Part shown: in pieces, positions 23,845 through 34,962 of the stretch
How the letters are laid out: each line of letters starts with the position of its first letter
Numbering within the stretch: the stretch's first letter is position 1
Assembly: GCA_001574975.1 (NCBI GenBank)
Contig: KQ965877.1
Span: forward strand, 21,867 to 85,866
Length of the DNA stretch: 64,000 nt
From: Gonapodya prolifera JEL478
Lineage: Eukaryota; Monoblepharomycota; Monoblepharidomycetes; Monoblepharidales; Gonapodyaceae
Direction: 5' to 3'
Made by a program: the position numbers and the translations under genes
Notes under the pieces: generated by a model
The model's input: the letters and a program-made list of their open reading frames with translations, nothing else
Database searches by the model: none
What the model was told of the DNA's origin: nothing

Positions 23845-26800
23845 CACGGCTCTTGTGCAGTCAGAAGTCGTCCAGGACTCACAGCTGCACGACTATGTAC
23901 ATTTAGTCTGGTGGCCCCAGAGTGATTCTCCGCAGCGATGACGTGGACTCGTTGGCAGTTTGTCGCCGCTTGCGTTTTTCCCACGACGGATCGTCCGTTG
24001 ACTCGTGCTGCATCGTGTGGGGGTGTAGGGAGAGTGGCAGTCTGTGGTCTTGGAGACCAAAGCAGCATTTCTTTTTTTTTCTGATAGAGGTGAAGAACAA
24101 CCAGTCTACTTCGAAATAGCTATGTGTCGCGTCCAAAAAGAGTTGCTTAGCCCGCCGACAGTGGCGCGCCTTGTCTGTACGTCTACAAACATTCATGATG
24201 TCACAACGCATGTATTTGGACACGGACACACTTTCTACAGCACAGGAGAACATCGAAAAGAGTTATGAGGGCAGGCAATATCCCGGGGAGTCCTCCCCAG
24301 TGTTACCAAAACACAGTTTGCAAACGCTGTGGAACCTCCATGCTAAAGCGCCGTATTGCAGTTGAAACGAAAACAATCCAATCACTGGTGACAGCGCGTC
24401 CATGTGTGTGGCGTCCAAAACGCAAGCAACAGCCCACATTGGGATGCGGGTGCAGCCTTTCGACGGTGATTTGGCAGAACGCACAGGTAAGCTCTTCTTC
24501 CGTTTTTGGGGTCCCCACCCTCTCTCGTTTTCCCCTTGCCTATTGTGATCCCTGGACACGATGGAGGAGACGGCCCTGCCACTGTTCAGTTAACGGGACC
24601 GTTCACCCGTATCAAAGGAGTGTACGGGAATCGTTGCAGCGATAACTGCGCGATACTCAGTTATCTTAACAATGAAGTGAAAGGGCGAAATTGACGTTGC
24701 CACATACAAGACCCGCTTGACACAAAGTGCGTCTTCGCAGCATGTCCAAGCAGTAGAAAAGTGCGCTGGCTCGAGGTCTCCTGAAAGAGCACCGACGAGT
24801 CGCAAGGGCCGGGTACTGGAGGTTAACGTCCAAATAAAATATTAGTCAAAGCAGCGGGCCGTGCAAGTGTTTGGCCGTTGTATTGCATAATATCATGACA
24901 TCACCACAAGTACCAAACGACCCTCCAAACGGGAGGGCCACCTGTACTGGAGACGTCCAAAACAAAAAGAGCAGAGTGAGTCAAAGCCCAGTGGTGATGT
25001 TCAGGTGAGGGCCCGAACTCCCCTACTCGTCCGATGAACTTTTTGACGATTATGACGCATCCCAGGTGGTGGTCGTCTGCAGCACATTCGGGTCTGGGCC
25101 CTGGGGCATGGAGGTCAGGGGTTTGGTTTCAACGTCGACATTTTTGAGCTCTGTTTTGGTTTTAACACAAGACCATTGGATAAGATGTACGCAAGACTCT
25201 GAATTCAAATTATCGCTCAATTCAACATAGTGGACAAGCTCTAAAAATCAATTCAAAGAGTGGCGGACATACTTTCAGGACATCTTCCAACCCTGGCTAC
25301 CGTTCCCCAGCTCCTCAGTCCCCCGAGATGACTACCACACGGCTGCACATGCCCCGTCGGCAGCATATTCCTCGACTTCGGGTAGGGCCCCCCGCCAACC
25401 CACCAGCCCAACCCTCTCTACGCCAGCGCCGCCGCCGGACTCGGAGGTCCCGCCACATCCCTTACAGTACGTGACGACGAAGGTGCGGTGTGCGCGCCTG
25501 TCTCGTGCAATGCTGAAGGAGAGACTCGAACCGGGTGGTTGTATGGGGTTGTGTTGAGGGTGTGGGTGCGGATGCGGGTGGGAAGGGGAAGGATGCTGGT
25601 AGGAAGGACGGTGGGCCGGACGTGAGGAAAGAGATGGGGAAGTTACCAAATCATATATCTCTTTTACGACGTGGATGGAAACGGAGATTTATTGATACAT
25701 AAAGATCCAGAGTACGACAATTACATCAAAGAAATATGCACTGAAGTTATTTATTAAGACACTTTTAGCGGAGATGCGTCCTTAACTGACAGGCACTGCG
25801 TACAGAAGGCATTTACGAAGGTTGTTCCGGTAGCAGCAGGCGCGCTCGTCGTCAGCCAGAAGAAATGATATCGGATGGTACATTGCTCTATTCGCAAACA
25901 TAATAGTTTTTCATATCAAAAATTATCAAGTTGTACCCCCCTTTGTAAAGTCCAATCATCAACGCTTTGTTTTGCATACTAGCAATTGTCACAGCGATAG
26001 TAGATGTTCCGATGTTTGCATCGATCAAAGGCTGTAGAATTCCGTCTCGCAGTTGGAAATAAACGCTTGATGGGACCTCCTAGATCGGTGAGTACGCTTT
26101 GCATTTCGTGAGAACTTATCGTACGCTCTTTCCCCTACAACACCACCCAAGCTTCAGCTATTTCCTTCGACCCCACCCGATGATAACGTGGCGCGATCGA
26201 GATGTCGTTGGCGCCCAAACCATCGGATACAGATGTTTGCTCCGACGGGAAGTTGCATCAAGTACGAGGAGGACGAGTACGAAGATAGGTGATATTGATG
26301 TATTGGCGTAACAAAGGTACATTTGATAATGCGATGTGCGATCGTGGGGGAGTCGAAAGAGAGGAATTAGGAAAGTGGGAAAGCAGTGACGCCAATTGTT
26401 TTATCAGACCAGCGATCTCATGCAGGGTCAACGCGGACAGTGTTGGGAAAAGATTTGGGATAGGAACAAGTGCGCAGGAAGCGCGTCGAACGTCTGATAA
26501 ATGGCTAGGACGCAGGGGTTCTTGGCTGTGCGACAACGGCGGGAGTTGTCAGAAAGCGAGTGTGCGCTCCAAGGTGATCGTCGGGAAGGTGAGGAATTGT
26601 GCCGACGCGAACGCGCTGGATTTTGGGCGGAAGACTTCGGATGGCGGACGTGGTCTAGAGTGCAAGACGGGGGACGTTGGTGGAGGAAGGAGATGACGCT
26701 GGCTTTGGTGATCGAGATGTCCCAGTCGTGGAGTCTGAAAGTATTGAAGGGGGGAGGGGGGGAGGGAGGGGGAAGTGATAGAACAGCGTGGTGCTTAGTG

Positions 26801-26900
26801 AGGAAGTGAGTACCAAGGAGAACAGGTGGGGCAAAGCTGAGGCCGACATTGAAAGTAGCGGGGGAGCTTGGTCAGGTCTTTGGTAGGAGGTACTAGAACG
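23845..26900. other. long stretch without a supported gene
   Basis: Only short scattered frames in all phases. Visible items: a T-rich run near 24070, a duplicated phrase ACTGGAG..ACGTCCAAA at about 24820 and 24950, a small inverted repeat CCCTCC..GGAGGG near 24925, and a G-rich purine-biased block 25560-25630 whose complement encodes a His-Pro run. A G/A tract lies at 26750-26775. Promoters of flanking genes may be here, but nothing specific can be named. Confidence 0.4.
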
Positions 26901-26904
26901 GGCT

Positions 26905-27063
26905 ATGGCGCTAACGGATACTAGCAAAGACGAAACTGTTGCGGATGAAGAAGCAGGTGCTCCTGCCATAAAGAAGCTGAAGAAGCAGTTCTGCTTTGAC
27001 AAGGATGGCATTCATGACCTTCATTTGGCCCACACTGTTCTGAAGACTTGGATAAAGCCATGA
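26905..27063 (+). CDS. tiny unrecognised ORF
   Basis: A 52-codon frame from ATG 26905 to TGA 27061-27063. It begins with a Thr/Asp/Glu-rich part, has a Lys-rich patch (AIKKLKKQFCF), then HDLHLAHTVLKTWIKP. The composition looks like protein and not random sequence, yet it stops abruptly at the edge of the transposon-rich island. It could be a truncated exon. Confidence 0.2.
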   Translation: MALTDTSKDETVADEEAGAPAIKKLKKQFCFDKDGIHDLHLAHTVLKTWIKP

Positions 27064-27714
27064 ATGAGCGAGTTGAGGGAGTATTATTTCTTACACCAGC
27101 AAGTTGCAAGTCTTTTTTGGAACACTAATAAGTAACCTTGAAAACTCGTTCGCTCAGGTATTTACCTGTGGCCACCGTGGACTCCGAACGGCAAAACACA
27201 AACTGCGGGCACCTTTTGTGGCCATCTTAATTAGCAATATATAAACATTTGTAAACGTCCCGATTTAGTACCTAAAAGCTATCTGCTTCACCAGACACTT
27301 CTCTCTTGTGTGTATGCTCAGAGCTTGCGAGAGGACTTGCCTGGCACTCTTGGTCACACACTCACAACTGGCAATTCGATGCACTTATCTCTCACAGGCA
27401 CATATCAGACTCGTACGTGGCACCCCTACTGCATCCCCTGACAGTCCACATTTTCCTGCCCCTTTCATTACGCAATTGCCCCACCCTACCCACAAAATAT
27501 GGCCGATTCCGTCTCAGTGGACACATCTGACAGTGAAATGCAAAAACTGGCCAGCTGGATGGATTGCGTGACTACAGGCCACAAGTCAGTGTGCGGCACT
27601 TGGTTTCTTGGGTGTTCAGAGATGGACACTTCAAGAAACAGGCAAATGGCAATCATGTTCATGCAATCTGCATGCATGTGGGGAAAAACGGATGCAAGGG
27701 ATAGTGTTCTGACT

Positions 27715-27900
27715 CATTGAGCCAAGCAGGGTACAAAGGTGGCTCAGCTCGGCTCAGACTGACAGAAGCCCAGTCTTGCTCAGACTTGGACTTGGACTTG
27801 TCCAGCTTGGCTCTGACCCAGAATTGGACTTGTCTGACTCAGCTCAGACTTGGACTCGGACTCAATGGCATGGCTTGGACTCAGAATTGGCTCGGTTTTA
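27715..27900. repeat. low-complexity GGACTTG/CTCAGACTTG repeat
   Basis: Short irregular reiterations of CTCAGACTTGG, GACTTGGACTTG and CAGCTCAGACTTGGACTCGG fill about 185 bp. It marks the start of the AT-rich repeat island. Confidence 0.6.
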
Positions 27901-28084
27901 AGTATTATTTCAAATAGTAAATTTAAACTTCACAATTTTCTATTCCACCATAATCTTAAACACATTACTTTCCTAATTGTCTCTGCACTCATTGCCCCAC
28001 TCCTCTTTGCCACCAACTACCTACGTCCTGAAAACTCCTGTTCCATGGCCACACTTGATCCCAGGATGGTGAGGTAGTCCCATG

Positions 28085-28660
28085 CTACCCAAGCAAGGTG
28101 TGTTTATCGATGGTGATGTGTTGGTGCAATAGAACAAAGTCAAGAACCAAAACAGCATCACTCACCTTCCCCCACTCCAAGGGATCCACCATGACAGACT
28201 GGACTCCCTCTGAAAGGTATTGGGAGAGCTTGTCACTGTCACCAACCCTTGTCCATGTGGTCCCACTGTCCATCATATGCTGGAGGAACTCATCCTCCAG
28301 TTCCATTGTTTTGTCCTGCTGCCCCCTCCCTCTCCCAAATACTCATAGAATACATCCGTGACCTGGTTGTCACCCATTCCGCCCACTTGTGCCTCTTGAA
28401 GTACAACATCTTGATATAAAACAACAACAAATGTTAGTACTAACAGTTTCTGACATTAACTACAGCAATCAATGCCTAAATTCAAAAAAACATGCAAGTA
28501 TGCACTTACCCATTCTGACCATGTAGCATGCACTGTCCCAAGCTGTGTAGTAATCCCGCAGCTTCCCAAATGCTGTGTCCCTTGCTTCCTGCATCAAGTT
28601 ATTAGTGAACAATTCCAGCTTGTCCTTTAGGAAGTTGAAGATGGGGATGACAGACCCCAA
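28085..28660 (-). pseudogene. hAT transposase fragment, central part
   Basis: The minus-strand frame 28660-28469 reads IFNFLKDKLELF..LMQEARDTAFGKLRDYY, typical of the helical hAT core. After an intron-like gap, a frame to 28085 contains WAEWVTTRSRM-like residues, then ELEDEFLQHMM, LSQYLSEGVQSV and DPLEWGK. The last resembles the DPL.WW segment that precedes the dimerisation domain. It ends at a stop without the C-terminal domain. No N-terminal zinc finger is present. It is a dead remnant. Confidence 0.6.
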
Positions 28661-28667
28661 TGTTGGT

Positions 28668-28895
28668 CACTTGTGTCACCATAGCTTCAGGTGACATCCA
28701 TTGACATGTATTCATAGTGTGAGGTGTTAGGTGCTGTGCCACTACTGTGACCACGGGTTTAGATGTGCACACCTGCAGGACGTGCCCTAAGTTTGGCATC
28801 ACGTTCCTGCAGGTGAGTTCCATGATCACACATACACGTTCCTTCAGATTACAGGCTCGTGCAGCTCACCTAGGTTGTGTACCATCCACCCCTTG
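28668..28895 (+). repeat. dispersed repeat copy 1
   Basis: It begins TGTCACCATAGCTTCAGG and ends CAGCTCACCTAGGTTGTGTA. Internal landmarks are GTGCTGTGCCACTACTGTG, CACCTGCAGGACGTGCCC and TTTGGCATCACGTTCCTGCAG, then GTGAGTTCCATG, a spacer ending CCTTCAG, and ATTACAGGCTCG. It matches copies 2 and 3 near the telomere. No terminal inverted repeats were seen. It separates two hAT fragments of opposite orientation. Confidence 0.75.
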
Positions 28896-28929
28896 TTCAA
28901 GCTCCACTGGATTCAAGAACAGGACTGGG

Positions 28930-29349
28930 AGGTGCAATTTGTTGCGTGGGCGCATGAAGGGTGCAACAGGAACTGGATGCTGCATTGGAAGGACTGGACT
29001 CGGAACCAGCAACCAACAAGGAAAACATAAGGACAACAATTTTGATGTATACTTTTATGGTGAGCACACACAAGAGGGAGAGCTGCAGTGTTATTTAGTG
29101 GACCCTAAGAGGGCAAAGGAGCAGGATGTGCTGGAGTACTGGAGATTGCAGATGGACCCCCCAGGCCTCCAGCATATAGTCTGGGGGATAATGGCAATTC
29201 CTGGAAGTAGTGTGGAGTCAGAGAGAATGTTTTCTGCTTCTAAGGAAGTGATTGGGGACAAGAGAAGCAGACTTGGACCAGTGATGATTAGAGATTTAAT
29301 TAGGCTTAAGAAGTGGAAGCAACACTTCCCAGAACTAGCATGTAAATAA
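28930..29349 (+). pseudogene. hAT transposase C-terminal dimerisation domain
   Basis: The frame ends at TAA 29347-29349. It encodes DVLEYWRLQMDPPGLQHI, then GIMAIPGSSVESERMFSASK and RSRLGPVMIRDLIRLKKW. The order (YW, then AIP.SSVESER.FS, then a Leu-rich helix) is the classic hAT dimerisation region. The upstream catalytic domain is missing and is replaced by dispersed repeat copy 1. It is an orphan 3' part of an element. Confidence 0.8.
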
Positions 29350-29916
29350 TATGTGAAATATTTCCTGACAAAGGTTTCAGTATTGGACGGTCTGGCAAAA
29401 ATATGGCAAATTCTTGTACTTTAGCCAAGCAAGTTTGCAAGTTTGCATTTAGAATAGACTCATACTCATGAGTTGACAATATATTTAAATTACAAGTTGT
29501 GAGTTAACTACAAATTGAGTGAGTAACTCACCCATTCATGGCTTTAGACTTGGACATGGGAAGTGGGGAGGATCGCAAGGCATGAGACCATTTATGCAGC
29601 ATGGGAAGCTGCCATTGAGGCAGCAAGAGCTCTACACTTACTGAGGCAAAAGGAAGGGAAGGTGTAAGTTCAGTTGACGTGGGACGGATTGGTGTACTCC
29701 ACTGCCCAACAACACTTCAAGAATCTTGTTGCCAACTACAGGAGTTGCCAGGCGCCTAGCTAGAAGGAGTTGGGTGTGAATGAACCAGAGCAGAATAAGC
29801 TTGACCAGGTTCTGCTGTCCAGTGAGTTTTTGTTATTGGTGACTTGAAACAAAGGCTGCTGCAAACAAGGTAGATGCCACAAAGAAGTTGCACTAAGAGG
29901 GGAATGCAATCAGTGA

Positions 29917-30186
29917 GTGGACTTCGAAGGCACATATCTCCACCAGACTGTACCTGAACCTCTGTTTTCAATGCGCTGTTTGTTAGATAAGTCATCCAAG
30001 AGGTTAGGTTGCACATCTCTCAGTGAAGAAAGTAATGATGACTTCCTAGGTGATATAGATGACATGGCAAGTACTGCATCAACCTCCAAGCATGCAGCCA
30101 AGAAGGGCAGTACTGCAGCAACAGTTGTCACAGGGACTGGCAAGTTGTATGAGGGGACTAATCAGGTAAGCATGGCCCAGATGTGA
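29917..30186 (+). CDS. unrecognised ORF in transposon island
   Basis: An 89-codon frame with an acidic Ser/Asp-rich middle (SEESNDDFLGDIDDMAS) and an Ala/Thr-rich end, stopping at TGA 30184-30186. The preceding 350 bp has protein-like stretches broken by stops. It could be the tail of an accessory protein of a transposon (Harbinger elements often carry a Myb-like partner), but no SANT/Myb motif is visible. Confidence 0.25.
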   Translation: MDFEGTYLHQTVPEPLFSMRCLLDKSSKRLGCTSLSEESNDDFLGDIDDMASTASTSKHAAKKGSTAATVVTGTGKLYEGTNQVSMAQM

Positions 30187-30439
30187 TTGCAGCCACCTCC
30201 CTCAAGCTTTGAAAGATGTGTTTGCACCACAATGAGAGGAAGCTGGAGTTGGAAAAGGAGAGGTGGGAGTTCAACAACAAGGAGAGATGGAAGGTAATTG
30301 TCACCCAGCCTGCTGGGTGACAGCCACTTACATGGCTGTGAGGGGCGGAGTGTGGCACAGCACGGATAGGGGCTGAGTGTGTGGCACAGTGCAGTTAAGG
30401 CAAGGCACCTTAGGCAGCACAGCAAGGAACAGTTCCATA

Positions 30440-30600
30440 GTTTATATACTCTCCCCTGCAGGACACAGCCCACATTTGGCATTGTGGTCCTGCAGGTGAG
30501 ACTATGTCACACCTACTATGTATGCTTTGTGTCACTCATATATGATCATGGTCCTGCAGCACACAGGCCTCACGGAGCACCCCTAGGTTGGGTAGCAGTA
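30440..30600 (+). repeat. dispersed repeat copy 4, diverged
   Basis: It shares the core with copies 1-3: CCCTGCAGGACACAGCCCAC, TTTGGCATTGTGGTCCTGCAG, GTGAG, a spacer, GGTCCTGCAG, and the CCTAGGTTGGGTA end. The left half does not align well. The spacer is unlike those of the other copies. Confidence 0.6.
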
Positions 30601-30813
30601 ATGGTGGATTGGGATAAACAGGATTGTGATCAACAGGACCAACACTCAACAGCATACTATGGATGAGTGGATCATGTTTTTATTGGAGAAGTTAGTTGGG
30701 CCTAAATAGCCTTGTTTAGGGAGAATGTGACAGGCATAAATGAATAATATGCAATTGAAGTGACATCAGATATTTGTGATGGGCCCGTTCATAATTAAAC
30801 ACCACAAAAACGT

Positions 30814-31540
30814 TTACTCAGCATCAGCAGGTATATGTAAATATTCCTCTGAGCCAGGGGGCTCCAACATAAAATTTTTGGATACTTGGTGACCATAAAT
30901 ACATGTATGGCAGTTAGAGAGAAGTACTGCGGCAACGTAATACAACCCTACTGGTGATAAACCAATTTTCAGGGTTGGAGCAAAGTCCAGATAGGCACAT
31001 TGGCTGCAAGCCTTGGCAAATCCCCACTCAACAGCAATCCTGATCTTTGCCATTGCAGTGTTGAACTCCTGTTCTGCTTGTGTGAGGTACCCATGATATG
31101 CAGCAATAACTCCAAGGGCACTGAGGTATGCTGGGTCCCTGTAGACATAGATACAGTGGTTGCTAGTGTCAAAGGCTGCTTCAACATCTCAATCAGAAAG
31201 CAGAGAAGAAAAACCAAACATCACACACCTTTGTTTTGCAAAATATCTTCCATGCCACTTATCCTCCAGGTGCTCACATTGTGGTACAGGGCAACAAAGG
31301 GACCTGTCATGTACCTAATCCCATCTGGAGAGATGATTGATGTGTACTTCAGTCTGTGCATCCATTTGTGCCTGTTGTAATACATCCTCCGTTTCAACTC
31401 TGGTTGTGTAATTTCCTTTACAGTCCTGTCAACGAACCCAAAAAAATTTTTGAGTGGGCTCTGCAATCCACAATTGCACAACAGAAAAGGTCAGCTTGGC
31501 CTAAGTGAGACATTGTGGATGCCATTTAAGAAGCACCCTG
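30814..31540 (-). pseudogene. PIF/Harbinger-type DDE transposase remnant
   Basis: The 5' part (to about 31221) reads FFGFVDRTVKEI, RRMYYNRHKWMHRLKYTS and SPDGIRYMTGPFVALYHN. This is the first-Asp block and GHK-like block of DDE_Tnp_4 nucleases. The C-terminal frame (ending 30814) reads MAKIRIAVEWGFAK, LSPVGLYYVAAVLLSNCHTC and a final EEYLHIPADAE. The VEWGF and NCHTC..EEYL features fit the same family. The middle, which should contain the second Asp (YRDPAYL-like in another phase), is out of frame. Frameshifts make it inactive. Confidence 0.75.
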
Positions 31541-32910
31541 AACTCTTCCATAAGATGATTGATCACCCAGTAAACTATACAGGACAATTGGTCAATGGTT
31601 CAACCAGAAAAGCCAAGATAAATCACCATATTGCACAGGATATGCCAAATGACAAAGAGTCAGACATAGCGCAAACATCACATCTATTTTCATGCAGTTT
31701 TTGGTCTTCAAAATGGGTGGGATGTGTAATGTGCGTCAGAGGCGAGGCAACTCAACTTGTTGGAACCTGTTTGACCTCTTCCACGTCACAACCCACTGTC
31801 AGGAACTGTAGTGAGGAAACGCACCAAAAAAGAAACCAACAGTCCGCGTCAGACAACAAGCTCATGTCAAATCAAGGCCCAACTGATGGGAACCAGCGCC
31901 TTCCTCCACAATCGCCTTTATTGACGCCAGTTGAAGGATCTGCGTAGCCCAAGCAAACTACGCAAACATAAAAACGTACACTGCTGCAAAGGGAAGAGTT
32001 GCGGAGCGTGGATGTCCGACAAATCGTCCATTCGTTCAGTTGTAATCGTTGATGCAATTGCAGGAGTGCGCAAGCAATATTTTGCATGAAATTTTTGTGT
32101 GCCACCACATGAAAATGTACATACAATTTCACAGTTGCGCAACCTCCCTATTAACTATTCTCTAAGCGCAGCGCTTACTCATCGCCCAACAGTGTCCGTT
32201 CAGGCGATTTCAATTATCCCTCCTGGACAAGTCAATTGGCGCGTCGGCAATGCCTAATCCAACGTTCTATGTTCCAACAGCCGAGTGCCGCAGTTGACAA
32301 CTTTCACCACTTTTCACAAAAATGATGAGTTTGTAAGCGTTCGGTAACTTGGCGTAGTGCATAAACGCATTTGTACGGTGTTCATAAATATGGTCGTGAG
32401 ACACCCAATGAAAGTCGGTCGCATGAGGAGATATCAGTGACTTTGTAAGGCGAAATGGGGAGTGTTGATTTTATGAATGAAAGCATCGTAAAACCAATAT
32501 CGGATCGGAATTACTTGAACGGAAATCAAAGCGAATATCTCTCCCACAATCGGTGCGTGTATTCCAACTTTTGTGTTCATCCCTAGCTACATAGAAACCG
32601 AAACCACCCAGAACCTCATCGTCTTCACACCCTTCCGAAAGTCCAACAGCGTGAAAGAAACATCGCCAGTACCACAGCCTCACCACATAGACACAACAAA
32701 ACAAACTTCTACCAGCGAACACAGAGAAAAAGAGTACGCGAGCCTCGGCGATACCGGCGCCCAGAGTCGAGATCCCGTGGTATCCGGAAATGCCTTCCTC
32801 CCTGACCTGTCACACCAAACCACACTCCGAGAAACCCCCCCCAGATCTGCATGTCTCGCCTTCGCCACATCTCGCGTTGCACGCCAGACAAACCCCGCGT
32901 CCAGCATTCT
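31541..32910. other. no supported gene; transposon flank and intergenic
   Basis: 31541-32150 may hold the decayed N-terminal part of the Harbinger element on the minus strand; plus-strand frames here are opposite-strand shadows. 32150-32910 is unique-looking sequence downstream of the Rho gene with no domain in any frame. Confidence 0.35.
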
Positions 32911-34322
32911 TCACAGAATCACACAGCAACCGGAACCCTTCTCCGGCGGAGGTGCCCTCCTCACATTATCGTCCTCGTCCCTATCGCCTCCTCGTTCCCT
33001 GCGCTGTTGTTGCGGGGTACCCGGAGCAGAGTACGGGTCTCGTCCATCGAGACGTCCATAGTCACCACCACCTCCGCCTCCGTTGCGACTGCTCTGGGGC
33101 GGAGCGGCGCCATTGGGGGACGTTGGGGTCGTGTTGAATGCGACGCGCGCAGCCCAAGCAAATACCTTCATTCGAGGAGCGTTCGTGATCATGCTTCCAG
33201 CACTAACAAAGTCTCAGTGAATGAAAGTGTCTCACTCACATCGTCAACACCCTGTCCGGTCAGCGCAGAGCATTCCACATATTTTGCGGCGTTAATATAT
33301 CTCGACATTTCCCCTCCCTGTTGCGGCTCCACTGGCTTCTCGTGTATCCGTCTGAGCTCCCTGAGGGTGTTTGGATCATTCCGGAGATCGGTTTTCATGG
33401 CAACGAGAATGATAGGAACGCGAGGGCAGTAATGAAGGACTTCGGGAATCCACTTTTCCTTGACGTTCTCGAGTGAGTCGGGACTGTCAACGGAGAAGCA
33501 GAGAAGGACGACATCAGTCGACTCATATGAGAGAGATCGGATGCGGTCATAGTCTTCTTGGCCTGTGGTCGTTGACGGACGGGGGACATATTGTGAGAAA
33601 CTCGATATTGGGGACTATCGAGTCACGTCGAATGGAAGAAGTCCTGTTATCGACGAGCTCGCGCCCCCCACGAAATGGCTTCCGAACTGTTCGCTTTCAC
33701 TAATACGTCCGTTTCCCTGAAGTATCCCACTTCTCGTATCGCCCAGCTTCCAGCACGTAATACGATGGTGCAAATGAATGCGACCCTTATGTCGTCTTCT
33801 TCGGATCAATACATGGGGCTTGAGGGGACTCCGGGGAATCTCTGTGCCTTCTGAAGCCCCATCCAGCCCTACTGACCGGCCTCCAGTGATATACGGGAAT
33901 GTCGTCGGTCAAGCGATCCATCATTCCGCTGACGGCCCTCTCCGCATTGGCCCGGAGTGACGGTTCAGGTGGAACCGATTTGAGACTCACCTGCGGTGTC
34001 CCATAATGCCAGTTCTCGGGTTTGACCGTCGACGACAAGTCTGACAATGTGGTTTTCAAATACGGTAGGGATATAGCCAGATTCAAAGCGACCCTCCTTG
34101 AAGCGGACAAGGAGACATGTCTGATGTGGGGTCAGCAAGTTCGGCAAAAACGACGTTCCGAGAGGACAAGGCCGACAGCGAATGCCGTATAATAGTTCAA
34201 GCGTTCCGTTTGGGGATAGCGTTTGTAAGGGACGTGCTCGTCAGAAAGGACCGAGACCAACACACCTTTCCAACTGCACCGTCCCCCACGATAACGAGCT
34301 TCCGACGATTGTTCGGTGGCAT
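32911..34322 (-). CDS. Rho-family small GTPase
   Basis: Membrane-anchored molecular switch for actin and cell-wall polarity. The start [19 protein letters not shown] carries the P-loop GDGAVGK, interrupted by an intron. Then come [12 protein letters not shown], the effector segment [11 protein letters not shown], and WDTAG joined over a 428-nt intron (33563-33990) to [12 protein letters not shown]. Later motifs are [13 protein letters not shown], the base-specificity site near MKTDLRND, a Rho insert region, and [13 protein letters not shown]. The hypervariable tail is Gly-, Arg- and Pro-rich and ends GSGCCVIL, a CaaX box whose final Leu predicts geranylgeranylation. The T/NKxD motif reads KTDL. 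The subfamily (Rho1, Rho3 or Rho4-like) is not certain. Confidence 0.92.
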
Positions 34323-34962
34323 TCTTAGTCAGTCTCACGACGCTTGGTTGCTTGTGGAGACGAGGACTGTGCGGGATGGTTGGCTGAAAAGGAGTGGCGG
34401 CGTGGCGGAGGGAAGGAGGAAGCGACCAGAGCAAAGACGGAGGTGGGAGGAAGAGACGGCGTATACGTTGAGAGTTCCACTTCGACTCGTTCGCTTCTGG
34501 CTTCCGGTGTGTGGGTTGAGTGATTTTGCTAACGTATGCCCCTTCAGAGGAGGCTGTGTTGGCAAGCAAAACAAGGCCCTACATTTTTATAAGACAGATC
34601 TTTGAAATGCTCTGAAAGAACTTGACGATACGCCAAAAAAAGGTCCTTCGATAATATTAAGATAGCAAATTGACTCAGTACATACTTCCCTCACAGGACA
34701 GACAACGACTAAGTACTCAGCCGGTGCCTACCAGTGCCTCCATCTTCTCCAAATTCCTCCGTAGTTGTAAACAGTTCTTCACACCAAAGTGCTCACAGAG
34801 TTGAAATTTATTTTGAGAACGAAACAATCCAAAATCCAAAAATCCAACCCGCAGAACTGATATCAACATTTCAAGCCCATTCGTCAAACATCTTCAAGAC
34901 CCATCCACGACTCAATCTCACAAGAACGAAATTCTTTGAGTGCTCCAACGTCACAAAACGTT
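34323..34962. other. intergenic between Rho and TF4
   Basis: It holds the Rho upstream region and the TF4 downstream region. The part beyond 34600 is AT-rich, with CAAAATCCAAAAATCCAA reiterations. No gene seen. Confidence 0.3.

Noticed and set aside
25515-25540. GGTTCGAGTC on the minus strand as a tRNA B box
   Set aside because: The surrounding bases do not form a T-arm or acceptor stem and no A box is placed correctly.
25332-25649. 105-codon minus frame with a His-Pro run
   Set aside because: Composition is explained by the G-rich simple-sequence block; no domain and no supporting splice context.
27308-27571. 87-codon plus frame
   Set aside because: Overlapping frames of similar length in two phases, no motif; likely chance.
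28668-28895. Dispersed repeat as a MITE with terminal inverted repeats
   Set aside because: The two ends are not complementary in any copy and no consistent target duplication was seen.
31450-31947. 165-codon plus-strand frame
   Set aside because: It lies partly opposite the Harbinger transposase and its decayed 5' part; the minus strand carries the recognisable motifs.
33787-34110. 107-codon minus frame as a separate protein
   Set aside because: It begins in the Rho exon in another phase and runs into the long intron; no independent support.
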